Shown here one piece after another: positions 14,353 to 23,002 of a stretch of 64,000 nt of DNA. Numbering within the stretch: the stretch's first letter is position 1; every line of letters begins with the position of its first letter. The notes beneath the pieces are model-generated. The model was not told the origin of the DNA. It saw only the letters and a list, made by a program, of their open reading frames with translations, and searched no databases. Origin of the DNA: G963677085 sp963677085 (GTDB taxonomy: Bacteria > Planctomycetota > Planctomycetia > Pirellulales > Thermoguttaceae). The translations under genes and the position numbers were made by a program. Location of the stretch: assembly GCA_963677085.2 (NCBI GenBank), contig CAXXFH010000004.1, positions 5,394,001 to 5,458,000 of the forward strand. The letters run 5' to 3'.

Positions 14353-17076
14353 GTGATCCACCACCTCGTGCGCTGGCTCATCGTCAGCGTTTCCATCTTC
14401 GGTATGTCCCACTGGTTGTCGGCCGGCGAACTCCGTCCAAGGCGATTGCGCTGCGAATATCTCGTCGATCCGCTGGGCATCGACGTGATCAATCCTCGAT
14501 TGTCTTGGGAGCTTCAGTCGAGCGAGCGAGGGCAACGGCAAACGGCCTATCAAGTGTTGGTGGCTAGTACGCCGGAAAAACTGGCGGCCGATGAGGGCGA
14601 CCTTTGGGACAGTGGGCGCGTCGAGTCGAACGAGACCATTCACGTCGAATACCAGGGCAAGCCGCTGGGGTCGCGGATGCGGTGCCACTGGAAGGTCCGC
14701 GCGTGGGATAAGGACCAACAGTCTTCGGCCTGGAGCCAGCCGGCCTTCTGGACCATGGGGCTTATGGATCCGTCGGACTGGCAGGCGAAGTGGATGGGCG
14801 AAAAGCAGGTGTCGACAGACGAAAAGCAACCGCACGGGTGTAACTCGCCCTGGTTGCGGAAAACGTTTCATCTCGACGGAACACCGCGCCGCGCGACCGT
14901 GTATGTCTCGTCAATTGGGTACCACGAGTTGTACGTTAACGGTCGAAAAGTCGGCGACGACGTGCTCAGTCCGGCCGTTTCCGACTATAACCACCGAGTG
15001 TTGTACGTTACGCACGATGTAACGAACCTGTTGCACGAGGGCGAAAACTGCATCGCCCTGTGGTTGGGCCGTGGTTGGGCGGCGTGGCCATTGTACCGAG
15101 TACCCCGTTGTCCGTTGGGAATCGCACAGCTTGAAATAGAGGCGGCTGACGCGGCCGCCCGGGTGATCGCAACCGACAGCACCTGGCGCATTCATCGCAG
15201 CCCCGTGACGACGATCGGACCGTTTCGCTACGGTGACTATGGCGGCGAACGATACGACGCCACGGCGGAACTGGCCGGTTGGAACACCGTGGGCGTGGAT
15301 GATTCGTCTTGGCCGGCGGCAACGGTCTATAATTCCGGCCTACCGCAGTTGCAGGCCCAGCTTGTGCAGCCCAATCGAAAGATCGAGACAATCCGTCCGA
15401 TCGCCGTCCTGCAGGTGAAGCCGGGTGTCTATCGGGTGGACATGGGCCGGAATTTCAACGGTTGGGTCGAAGTCGGGCTTCACGCCTCGCGAGGGCAAAA
15501 AATCGAGTTGGACTACTCCGAACGAGCGAACGAGCCGCGTTCGTTTGGCCAGCACGACGAGTACATTTGTAGCGGCGACGGCGACGTCTTCTGTAGCCGA
15601 TTCAACTACCGTACGTTTCGCTGGTTGACAATTACGGGCGTGGAGGAGCCGCCCGTGCCAAACGACATCCGCGGCTGGATGATCCACACCGACTACTCTC
15701 GGCAGACCGATTTCGAGTGCTCCAACGAACTGCTCAATCGCATTTACCAGACCGTCGTGTGGACGTATCGTTGCTTGAGCCTGGGCGGCTACGTTGTTGA
15801 TTGCTCTCATCGCGAGCGGCTTGGCTACGGCGCCGAAGGGCAGGCCACCATGGAGTGCGGGGCGTTCAATAGCGATGCGGCCGCCATGTTTACGAAGTGG
15901 TTGGCCGACTGGCGCGATGTTCAGAATTTGAGCAACGGCCGGCTTTCCAATACGGCGCCGAATTACGCGGGAGGCGGTGGACCGATGTGGGGAGCGATTG
16001 TCGTGACGCTTCCTTGGCAGTGTTACCAACACTACGGCGACCGTCGCGTTTTGCAGGAAAACTATTCGGCGATGCAGAAGTGGCTAGCGTGGATCGAGAG
16101 TCAGTCGAAGAACGATGTGATTACGGTTTACGACGAAACGCAATACGGCTACATCGGCGATTGGGTTTCGGCACTAGAGATCGATCCACCGAAGAAACGA
16201 GGCGACATTCCGCATCGAGCGCGGCAGTTCTTCAATAATTGTTACTGGGTTTACGTGCTCGAAATGGCAGGCGATATTGCCCAAACGATCGGCAAAGAGG
16301 AGGACGCTGAAGGCTATCGCCGCAAGGCGGAGGCGGTCCGCAATGCCGTGCACCGCGAGTTTTTCGATCCCGAGGGCAGGGCGTACGGGCTCCCGGAGCA
16401 AACCTACCTGGCCGTGCCGTTATTGGTCGACCTGCCTCCGAAGGAATTGCGAGGCGACCTTTTTGACCGACTGGCGAATAACATCCTTCACAAGTGGAAG
16501 GGGCACATCAGCTCGGGCGTGTTGGGTACCTATCTGCAGTTGAAGCTGCTAACGCAGAATCAGCGTAGCGACTTAATCTTCACGATGGCCAACCAACGGG
16601 AATATCCCGGTTGGGGATACATGCTCGATCAGGGCGCCACGACCATCTGGGAGTATTGGGACGGACGGAAATCGCGCAACCACACGTCGTTTCTGTCGAT
16701 CGGTTCCTGGTTCATCGAAGGGTTGGCCGGTATCCAATCCGATTCTGCGGCACCGGGCTTCAAGCAAATCGTCATTCGTCCGGCGATTGTCGGCGATTTG
16801 ACGTTTGCCAGGGCAAAGTACCACTCGATCCACGGACCCATCGAAAGCCATTGGCGGCTTGACGGCGGCAATCTGACACTGAACGTTTCCATTCCGCCGA
16901 ACACCACGGCCATGGTGTTTCTGCCTACGCGCAACGCTACCGGTGTCCAGGAATCTGGACAACCGGTTGCAGAAGCCAAAGGCGTGCGCCTTTTCCGAAC
17001 GGTCGACTGTCGTTGGGCGGTTTTTCGAGTCGAGTCGGGCCGGTACCAGTTCCATACGCCCTACGGGGACCTTTAG
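14353..17076 (+). CDS. GH78-family alpha-L-rhamnosidase-like enzyme, secreted (second copy)
   Basis: A 907-residue exported protein, same direction as the first GH78 gene, 210 bases after it. The GTG at 14353 is chosen because AAGGAG lies eight bases upstream and the signal peptide (LVRWLIVSVSIFGMSHWLSAGE) starts there; an ATG 66 bases upstream has no site. Domain order is as in the first copy. The catalytic acidic motif is DCSHRERLGYG instead of DCPQRDERLGW, keeping Glu488, and GATTIWEYWDG keeps Glu767. The changed motif suggests a different linkage or substrate. The Ig-like N-domain (RQTAYQVLVASTPEKLAADE and onward) is nearly identical to its neighbour's, suggesting duplication or gene conversion. 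Confidence 0.88.
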   Translation: MIHHLVRWLIVSVSIFGMSHWLSAGELRPRRLRCEYLVDPLGIDVINPRLSWELQSSERGQRQTAYQVLVASTPEKLAADEGDLWDSGRVESNETIHVEYQGKPLGSRMRCHWKVRAWDKDQQSSAWSQPAFWTMGLMDPSDWQAKWMGEKQVSTDEKQPHGCNSPWLRKTFHLDGTPRRATVYVSSIGYHELYVNGRKVGDDVLSPAVSDYNHRVLYVTHDVTNLLHEGENCIALWLGRGWAAWPLYRVPRCPLGIAQLEIEAADAAARVIATDSTWRIHRSPVTTIGPFRYGDYGGERYDATAELAGWNTVGVDDSSWPAATVYNSGLPQLQAQLVQPNRKIETIRPIAVLQVKPGVYRVDMGRNFNGWVEVGLHASRGQKIELDYSERANEPRSFGQHDEYICSGDGDVFCSRFNYRTFRWLTITGVEEPPVPNDIRGWMIHTDYSRQTDFECSNELLNRIYQTVVWTYRCLSLGGYVVDCSHRERLGYGAEGQATMECGAFNSDAAAMFTKWLADWRDVQNLSNGRLSNTAPNYAGGGGPMWGAIVVTLPWQCYQHYGDRRVLQENYSAMQKWLAWIESQSKNDVITVYDETQYGYIGDWVSALEIDPPKKRGDIPHRARQFFNNCYWVYVLEMAGDIAQTIGKEEDAEGYRRKAEAVRNAVHREFFDPEGRAYGLPEQTYLAVPLLVDLPPKELRGDLFDRLANNILHKWKGHISSGVLGTYLQLKLLTQNQRSDLIFTMANQREYPGWGYMLDQGATTIWEYWDGRKSRNHTSFLSIGSWFIEGLAGIQSDSAAPGFKQIVIRPAIVGDLTFARAKYHSIHGPIESHWRLDGGNLTLNVSIPPNTTAMVFLPTRNATGVQESGQPVAEAKGVRLFRTVDCRWAVFRVESGRYQFHTPYGDL

Positions 17077-17098
17077 GAAAATGCCAGGCCGCTTGCGC

Positions 17099-18778
17099 CT
17101 ATTCGGGCAACGGTTTTCCCTTGGTCTCCGGGGCAAACCAAATGAGGACCATGCCTACGAGGTAGACCGAGATGATCGTCGCACAGGCCAACGGATAACT
17201 GCCGTGGTAAACGACAATTAGCGTGCCGGTCAGCCAGGCACCACCCGCGGCGAAGATTCTCGCGAAGTTGAAGGCCACGCCCTGTCCGGTAGCTCGGACG
17301 CGAGTTGGGAACAACTCAGGCAGGTACAGCGGCAACCAGCCGTAGAACGACGCCGAGACAAGCCCTGCGACGGCGGTGACGGCCAGGAACGTAAAATTGT
17401 ACTCGCGAAGAAAACCAAACAGATAGCCGCACGACACAAGTGATGTGAGGCAAAGAATGAAGTAGGCCGGTCGGCGTCCCAACCAATTGGCCAACAAGGG
17501 ACCCACGAAACAGCCGAGGATCGCTCCGATCGAGAGCAAAGCTTGTACCCTGGACTTGGCTTTGGGATCCTTAAACTCCAGCGTTCCCAGACTCCAGGTC
17601 AGTTTGCCGGAGGCAACGTCGAACGATACCTCGCCCTGCTGAGGTTTTTCAATTTGGACCGAAGCGGCATCGAGTCGGTCTATTGGCAACATATCGGTGA
17701 TGGTTATTCCCGTACCTTCGCTGGTTCCACGGTTGGTTACGGTCAGGTGATAGGTTACCTCTTCGCCGGCCTTAGCGTCGGCCTCTAATGTGTGGGTTTT
17801 TTTCAGTTGGTAATTCGGTTTGGAGACGACGGTGTCCGTTGTGGCCGCCGCAGCGTTGTCTGCCGAGGTGTCGCTTACTTGAACGTCTTTGACGGACTCA
17901 AGCGTCAGCAGATCCAAGCCTTCTTCCGCATAGGAAGGAACGTTCGCGGTGATTTTGATCGAGCGTTCGCCACCGGCCAACTGATCTGTCCAAACGGGCA
18001 GAAAACCCGAGACCGCACCCCAAGTGGCGATCAAAGCTACGGAGGCAAAGGCAATCCCTAACAACGTGGGTTGGACGAGCCGCGTGCCGAAGATTTCGCG
18101 AAGCGGCTTGGATCTCTCTTTTTGCACCGATTCCTTCCATCGTTGCGACTCGGGGATGAAAGAAATTACGAAGATAGCCAACAGGCCTGGTGCGGCACCG
18201 GCCAACATCATCCAACGCCATGAATCTTCATCGACCTGAAAGAAAACCCCCAGAAGCGAAATGGCGAGGAAGCCGACATTTGCCGCGGCTCCGATGACGC
18301 CGGCCAGGATCGGACGATATTTCTCCGGCCAGCACTCCATGACGAGCGCCACGCCGAGCGCCCATTCGCCGCCCATCCCCAATGCCGCCAGAAAGCGAAA
18401 TACGCCGAGTTGCCAGGGGGCATTGGCGAAATAGACGCAGCCAGTGAAGACGGAATAGAAAGCGATCGACAGGGCCATCGTCCGGACGCGGCCGATGCGG
18501 TCGCCCAACCAACCGAACAGCAGCCCTCCGGTAGCCGCTCCCAGCAGAAACAGCGAAACCAGCGAGCTATACCACGCGCCCACGATGGCTTCGGCAGGAA
18601 ATACCCGTTCGCCCGTGGTGGTAACGGTGGCCAGGATGTCGCGCAATGCGGGCCGGGCTGCCAGGGGATAGAGCCCCATCTCCAGGCCGTCGAACATCCA
18701 GCCGAGAAAGGCGGCAATCAAAACCAGCCACAAGGTAACTTTCGACGGTTTGCTTTCGCTCGTCATGCTCTCACTCAT
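17099..18778 (-). CDS. MFS sugar transporter with inserted DUF11 domain
   Basis: A 559-residue major-facilitator protein with twelve predicted membrane helices. The family signature is in the TM2-3 loop (FGWLGDRIGRVRTMAL) and the pattern WFAPETKGKPLPE at the end is typical of the sugar-porter branch. Between TM7 (ending about 262) and TM8 (from about 408) lies a 140-residue insert, in a loop expected outside the cytoplasm. Its residues 323-402 match a DUF11 Ig-like repeat (AGEEVTYHLTVTNRGTSEG, ITDMLPIDRL, LTWSLGTLEF). Normal carriers of this group are 420-480 residues. Neighbouring GH78 and GH29 genes suggest import of rhamnose, fucose or a short oligosaccharide. Converges on the second GH78 gene (22-base gap). 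Confidence 0.85.
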   Translation of the reverse strand: MSESMTSESKPSKVTLWLVLIAAFLGWMFDGLEMGLYPLAARPALRDILATVTTTGERVFPAEAIVGAWYSSLVSLFLLGAATGGLLFGWLGDRIGRVRTMALSIAFYSVFTGCVYFANAPWQLGVFRFLAALGMGGEWALGVALVMECWPEKYRPILAGVIGAAANVGFLAISLLGVFFQVDEDSWRWMMLAGAAPGLLAIFVISFIPESQRWKESVQKERSKPLREIFGTRLVQPTLLGIAFASVALIATWGAVSGFLPVWTDQLAGGERSIKITANVPSYAEEGLDLLTLESVKDVQVSDTSADNAAAATTDTVVSKPNYQLKKTHTLEADAKAGEEVTYHLTVTNRGTSEGTGITITDMLPIDRLDAASVQIEKPQQGEVSFDVASGKLTWSLGTLEFKDPKAKSRVQALLSIGAILGCFVGPLLANWLGRRPAYFILCLTSLVSCGYLFGFLREYNFTFLAVTAVAGLVSASFYGWLPLYLPELFPTRVRATGQGVAFNFARIFAAGGAWLTGTLIVVYHGSYPLACATIISVYLVGMVLIWFAPETKGKPLPE

Positions 18779-19235
18779 AGTGCTTTCCCTTTTCGGTCAA
18801 CCGGAAGTTGGAAAACACCTCGCCGGTGGGTCAGTGAGGCCGGGTTCTTGAAATCGGACATTACGCGCTGTAGTGCCGCCACGGATACCAACGCGCGCCG
18901 ATCCTTGGTGTACAAAGCGTGTTGCTACACGGTTGTTCCTCTTCGGCTTGGGGCAACGTGAGATGTTGCCGCAAGTCCATAAAAAAACACCCCGAACGGG
19001 ACCCACCCGGTATTTCGGATGCCATGGCCCATGCGGAGCGCCCTGTAATGCTGGCAGTGCCGCTACGGATGCCGGCGAGCGTTCAAATTGTCCAATACGG
19101 GTGTTGTCCCCGATTGTGGTGGATTATATCGCAATTCTTCGCGATTGCAAGTAGCGATGCCGTGCGTGAAGAAGTTAGGTTCCTGGTTCCCACGCGAAGC
19201 GTGGGAACCAGGTCTTACGACGTGCAAGGCAACTG
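18779..19235. other. Intergenic region with one strong hairpin
   Basis: No gene seen. It holds the 14-bp-stem hairpin at 19182-19212, just beyond the GH29 stop, and the short upstream region of the MFS gene. Confidence 0.55.
19182..19212. terminator. Perfect 14-bp hairpin after the GH29 gene
   Basis: CCTGGTTCCCACGC, loop GAA, GCGTGGGAACCAGG. It lies 24 bases beyond the fucosidase stop and could end that transcript, but no T-run follows. Similar GGTTCCCACGC palindromes occur outside genes in several bacterial groups (from memory), so it may instead be a repeat element. Confidence 0.5.
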
Positions 19236-20972
19236 CTATTTCACTAGCGTCAGCGCGATCGACTTGAGATTCATCACACCACCGCCGACCTTGTTCTTCG
19301 CCTTCACGGCAAGGGTGATCTTCCCTGCGGTGGATAGTTCAAGGGCACCCAATTCAAACGTTTTGAATTTCGTCCAACTGCCGGTCGCCTCGACCTTGGC
19401 GCCCAGCGAGCGATCGCCGCTTTGCACGACGAACTCACTCCCCCCGGGCGCCGTGCATGCGTAGGTGGCCGAAACCGAGAATTTGCCTGGCGTGTCGAGC
19501 TTGACGTTCCAACTCGCCCAATCGTTGGCATTGGTCCAGAAGCCAATGTTGTCCTTGCCGTGGCCCGACTCGTAACGGATTTCGTTGCCGTGCAGCGTAG
19601 CCGTTGAGGCACTAAGCGTCACGTTGCCGTTTTTCGCTTGCAGGTTAACCGGTTCGACGGTCGCTACTTCGCCTTCGACATTGACCACGACAACCGAGGC
19701 GATTGGGTCGGGTGCTTCGCCGGGCAACTGAATGGTCGTCCGGTCGTCGGATTGTTCGACGGGCAAGGATTTCTTTTGTGGGTCCGTCAGCAAGTAGGCC
19801 TTAGTGACTTTGTTCGTCAGTCCCGGCACGAGCAACTGACCGTCGGTGGGCCAATCAAATACGTGCAGATAAAGCTTGCCCGGTTTCTGCGTGCAGCGTC
19901 CCCAGGGCAACCGCGGGAAGGGGCTGGCTGTGGTGTCGTAGATGGCTTCGCCGTTCGCGTCGAGCCACTTGCCCACGGCCGCGAGCCGTTCGACACTCGG
20001 CTCGGGAATAACACCTTCGGCCGTGGGACCTACGTTTAGCAGGAAGTTGCCGCCCTTGCTGACGATGTCGATCAGCTTGTGAAGGATGTCCGCGGTCGAC
20101 TTCCAGTGGTGGTCGTTCTTCTTAAAACCCCAGGTGTCGTTCATTGTCATGCAGGTTTCCCAGTCCCAACCGGGCATACCGGTGGCCGGAATGGTCTGCT
20201 CCGGCGTGCCGAAGTCGCCGGGGAACCGCTTACGTTTGCCGACGCGGTTGTTCACGATCAGATTGGGCTGGAGGTTGCGTAGAAACTTTTCGAGGTTTAC
20301 ACCTTGCTCATCGTTCCATTCGCCGATCCACTCACCGTCGAACCAAAGCACGCCGATATCGCCGTACTTGGTCAACAGTTCTTTGAGCTGACCTTTGAGG
20401 TGCTCGACATACTTCGGGAAATCCTTGCCTTTGGCGTTGGGCTGATACCAGTCCATGATCGAGTGATACCAACAGATTTTGATTCCCTGTTTGTGGCATT
20501 CGTCGGCCAGTTCTTTCATGATGTCGCGTTGAAAGGGCGTGCCCATGATATCGTAGTCGGTTAGCGCCGAATCAAACAAACAGAAGCCGTCGTGATGCTT
20601 ACTAGTGATCACGATGTATTTCATGCCAGCCTTCTTGGCCAGCGCGACCCACTGTCTCGCGTTGAACTTAACCGGGTTGAATTGCTTTTGTAGCGGGGCG
20701 TATTCTTCCTTGGGAATCTTGCCATGGTGCATGATCCACTCGCCGATTCCCGGCACGGGTTTGCCCTTCCACTCGCCTGCGGGTATCGCGTAGAGCCCCC
20801 AGTGGATGAACATCCCGAATTTGGCCTCGCGCCACCAAGCCATTCGCTTGTCCATCTGTTCCGGGGTTTCGTCGGGCAACCGTGCTTCGGCGGCGCGCAA
20901 CGAAAAAAGCATGCTGCCGACGAAGCAGCCCAGTAGTGCGATAATCAAGTGTCGTTTGTTGTAGTACTTCAC
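19236..20972 (-). CDS. GH29 alpha-L-fucosidase, secreted
   Basis: A 578-residue exported enzyme that removes alpha-L-fucose. The GTG at 20972 is chosen because GGAGGAG lies six bases upstream and a clean signal peptide follows (LIIALLGCFVGSMLFSLRAAEA). The catalytic barrel shows WWREAKFGMFIHWGLYAIPA, YIVITSKHHDGFCLFDS and VLWFDGEW; Asp212 in the last motif matches the GH29 nucleophile. The acid/base Glu varies in this family and I cannot place it. From about residue 440 there is a beta-sandwich that resembles a carbohydrate-binding module (NDWASWNVKLDTPGKFSVSA). Lies upstream of the MFS gene in the same direction, within the deoxy-sugar block. Confidence 0.92.
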   Translation of the reverse strand: MKYYNKRHLIIALLGCFVGSMLFSLRAAEARLPDETPEQMDKRMAWWREAKFGMFIHWGLYAIPAGEWKGKPVPGIGEWIMHHGKIPKEEYAPLQKQFNPVKFNARQWVALAKKAGMKYIVITSKHHDGFCLFDSALTDYDIMGTPFQRDIMKELADECHKQGIKICWYHSIMDWYQPNAKGKDFPKYVEHLKGQLKELLTKYGDIGVLWFDGEWIGEWNDEQGVNLEKFLRNLQPNLIVNNRVGKRKRFPGDFGTPEQTIPATGMPGWDWETCMTMNDTWGFKKNDHHWKSTADILHKLIDIVSKGGNFLLNVGPTAEGVIPEPSVERLAAVGKWLDANGEAIYDTTASPFPRLPWGRCTQKPGKLYLHVFDWPTDGQLLVPGLTNKVTKAYLLTDPQKKSLPVEQSDDRTTIQLPGEAPDPIASVVVVNVEGEVATVEPVNLQAKNGNVTLSASTATLHGNEIRYESGHGKDNIGFWTNANDWASWNVKLDTPGKFSVSATYACTAPGGSEFVVQSGDRSLGAKVEATGSWTKFKTFELGALELSTAGKITLAVKAKNKVGGGVMNLKSIALTLVK

Positions 20973-21228
20973 TGCATTCTCCTCCGATGGACCTCGAAAA
21001 GGTGGGGGATACTCATCTCCGTTACCGCCGTGTGTGTCGCTCAGGACAAGGGTTGTGAACGACGTCACGACGATGTGCGCAAACGTGCCCGGGAGGCTTG
21101 GCCTGGGTGTCGTGGCCTCGGGGGCGTCGCGACCCTGCCTTATGAGTATAACAGATGGGCGTTCGTTGGGGAAAGAATGCGAGCCGCCTGGCAGTGGGCG
21201 GTGTCTACCGCGTTATTCCGAGGCGAGA

Positions 21229-22263
21229 TTACTCCTCGCGAAACCCGCCAAGAGGTAGGCCGTCGTTGCGGATGCCCAGGCTGCGGTACGTGTTGATGTC
21301 GATCGTCTCAGGCGTGAAGTGGACGGAGCCGTCGGCCATGCAGAAATGGCATCCACCGGGATGATTGCTGCCGAAGGTTGACGAGGCGATTGTACCGCTG
21401 AATACGTCGGCGTCGGCCGGATTGACATCGGAAGAGTTAATGCCATTCATGGCGGCGCACAAGCCGGAGGGAAACGTGAAGCTCTCGTTCGTGTGAACCC
21501 GCAACGCGCTATCCCAACCGGCGTAAGCCCCGTCGGCATCATGTCCTAAGGGGTGCGGGCAATACTTGGTTTCTCCAACGAGAAACACGTTGCTTGTGCC
21601 GTCAGAAATGTGGGCGATTTTTATGTGAGAGTTGTTATGGAAGATACCGTTTTGGAAGAAGGCACGACCGACGTTGGCCGTGCCGTTGCAGAGCGGGGTT
21701 GCTCCGCCACCTTGGCAGGCGTAGTAGTTGGTGTTGCAGATCTCAGAGCCTGAGTTAGGGTCGGACGGGCACTGGAACTTGGAGTTTGGCTTGAATTGTA
21801 CGTCTCGGTTGCCCGCACCACCCGATTCGCTTTCCCAAAACAGCGTGGCAAACGATTGGGAGAAGTCGTATTGTTCGTAACGATTCATGTCTTCCAAGAA
21901 CGGCAGAATGAACACCGACCATGGCGCTCCTGCATCGGATGACGAATTGCCTACCAAGAGACACGTGCTCTCGGCGAATTTCGTAATGCCTCCGGGAGGG
22001 AATACTCCGTGGGCCGTGTGGTAGTTGTGCAATGCCAAGCCGAGCTGCTTGAGGCGATTGGAACATTGCATCCGCCGAGCCGCTTCCCGCGCCGATTGTA
22101 CGGCGGGCAGCAGCAAGGCGATCAGGATGCCAATGATGGCAATTACCACGAGGAGTTCCACCAGGGTGAAACCCGGCAGAGCGGGCCTACCCGAACGGGC
22201 GTTTGACCACGCTGGTCCCCGAAGTACACAGCCGGACGAAGACGAACACACCGTGTTATTCAT
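21229..22263 (-). CDS. DUF1559 protein with prepilin-type N-terminus
   Basis: A 344-residue protein. A longer-than-usual leader of about 31 residues precedes FTLVELLVVIAIIGILIALLLPAV, then the DUF1559 core (QSAREAARRMQCSNRLKQLGLALHNYH) and the closing motif CHFCMADGSVHFTPETID. Start at ATG 22263 behind GAGGAG. It contains several Cys residues in the middle (CQGGGATPLCNG; QCPSDPNSGSEICN) that could form disulfides outside the cell. Same direction as the GH29 gene 256 bases downstream. Probably a surface or pseudopilus-like protein; function not known. Confidence 0.87.
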   Translation of the reverse strand: MNNTVCSSSSGCVLRGPAWSNARSGRPALPGFTLVELLVVIAIIGILIALLLPAVQSAREAARRMQCSNRLKQLGLALHNYHTAHGVFPPGGITKFAESTCLLVGNSSSDAGAPWSVFILPFLEDMNRYEQYDFSQSFATLFWESESGGAGNRDVQFKPNSKFQCPSDPNSGSEICNTNYYACQGGGATPLCNGTANVGRAFFQNGIFHNNSHIKIAHISDGTSNVFLVGETKYCPHPLGHDADGAYAGWDSALRVHTNESFTFPSGLCAAMNGINSSDVNPADADVFSGTIASSTFGSNHPGGCHFCMADGSVHFTPETIDINTYRSLGIRNDGLPLGGFREE

Positions 22264-22367
22264 GGCTATCTCCTCGTTTGGCACCCTTTTCCAGCCCCGA
22301 AGCTTTGCACGACTGCCCCTCACTGGCGAGCCGTTTCGCCACGGTCCTCGGGTTCCGCCTTGAAAAC

Positions 22368-22425
22368 GGATAACCGTTGACGGCCGTTGTTTTTTGACAG
22401 GATAACAGGATCGACAGGATGACTA
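22368..22425 (+). repeat. GGATAACAGGAT-type repeat, copy 3
   Basis: GGATAACCGTTGACGGCCGT, T-run, GACAGGATAACAGGATCGAC. Faces the inverted copy at 22936-22998. Confidence 0.65.
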
Positions 22426-22532
22426 GAGCAGCATCACGAGTCATTTTGTCGCTCCTTCTTTTCGGGATTGTTTTGGGGCGACTAATCAGCTAACTGCTCA
22501 AACGGAAAACCGATGGAAGCCACAGATGCACA

Positions 22533-22655
22533 CAGGGCGGCAGGGCCGCCAACTAAACCGGTGCTGCCGCACCCAGCCAGGAACCCGCTCCCGTTGGTCG
22601 CTAGTCTCCGTGAAAAACTTCACGATCTTCGAAGTTGGTAGTACAGATACACGCA
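22533..22655 (-). repeat. Two-hairpin dispersed repeat, copy 3
   Basis: Full-length copy in reverse orientation: GGCGGCAGGGCCGCC, CCGGTGCTGCCGCACC, GCTCCCGTTGGTCGCTAGTC, then CGATCTTCGAAGTTGGTAGT. Confidence 0.7.
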
Positions 22656-22935
22656 AATGAAGGAAGTGCCTTGAAAACCTGGGACATCTGGCGGACCACG
22701 CCGTGAAAAGTAATGCTTTAAAAAACCTATCGCACAGATAGCCCGTTCGACACCAGAAACCTTCCAATCTGTGTCTAGCAGTGCCCATTTGCGGCTCCAC
22801 CGTCAGAATCGTTTCCAGTTTGAGTAACTGGCGCCGAGGTTCGTCAATCCGCATACTCTGCAACTTCCAGATGTGAGAACGAAAAAAGGGAAAGGGTGAA
22901 AAGGAAGAAATCCGCCGGCAACTTCTCGCCCCTTG

Positions 22936-22998
22936 CTATCCTGTTGATCCTGTTATCCTGTCGAAAAAACGAATCGCCGTGAACGGCGATGAAAACGG
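22936..22998 (-). repeat. GGATAACAGGAT-type repeat, copy 4 (inverted)
   Basis: ATCCTGTTGATCCTGTTATC followed by CTGTCGAAAAAACGAATCGC, ending GTGAACGGCGATGAAAACGG. Confidence 0.65.
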
Positions 22999-23002
22999 TA
23001 AG

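Larger units (their letters stand above)
22264..23002. other. Repeat-rich intergenic region without a gene
   Basis: Holds an inverted pair of GGATAACAGGAT-type repeats (22368-22425 and 22936-22998) around a full copy of the two-hairpin repeat (22533-22655). No frame in it looks coding. Confidence 0.6.

Noticed and set aside
15340..16032. A 230-codon minus-strand frame inside the second GH78 gene
   Set aside because: Antisense to a gene with intact catalytic motifs; no start site or family match.
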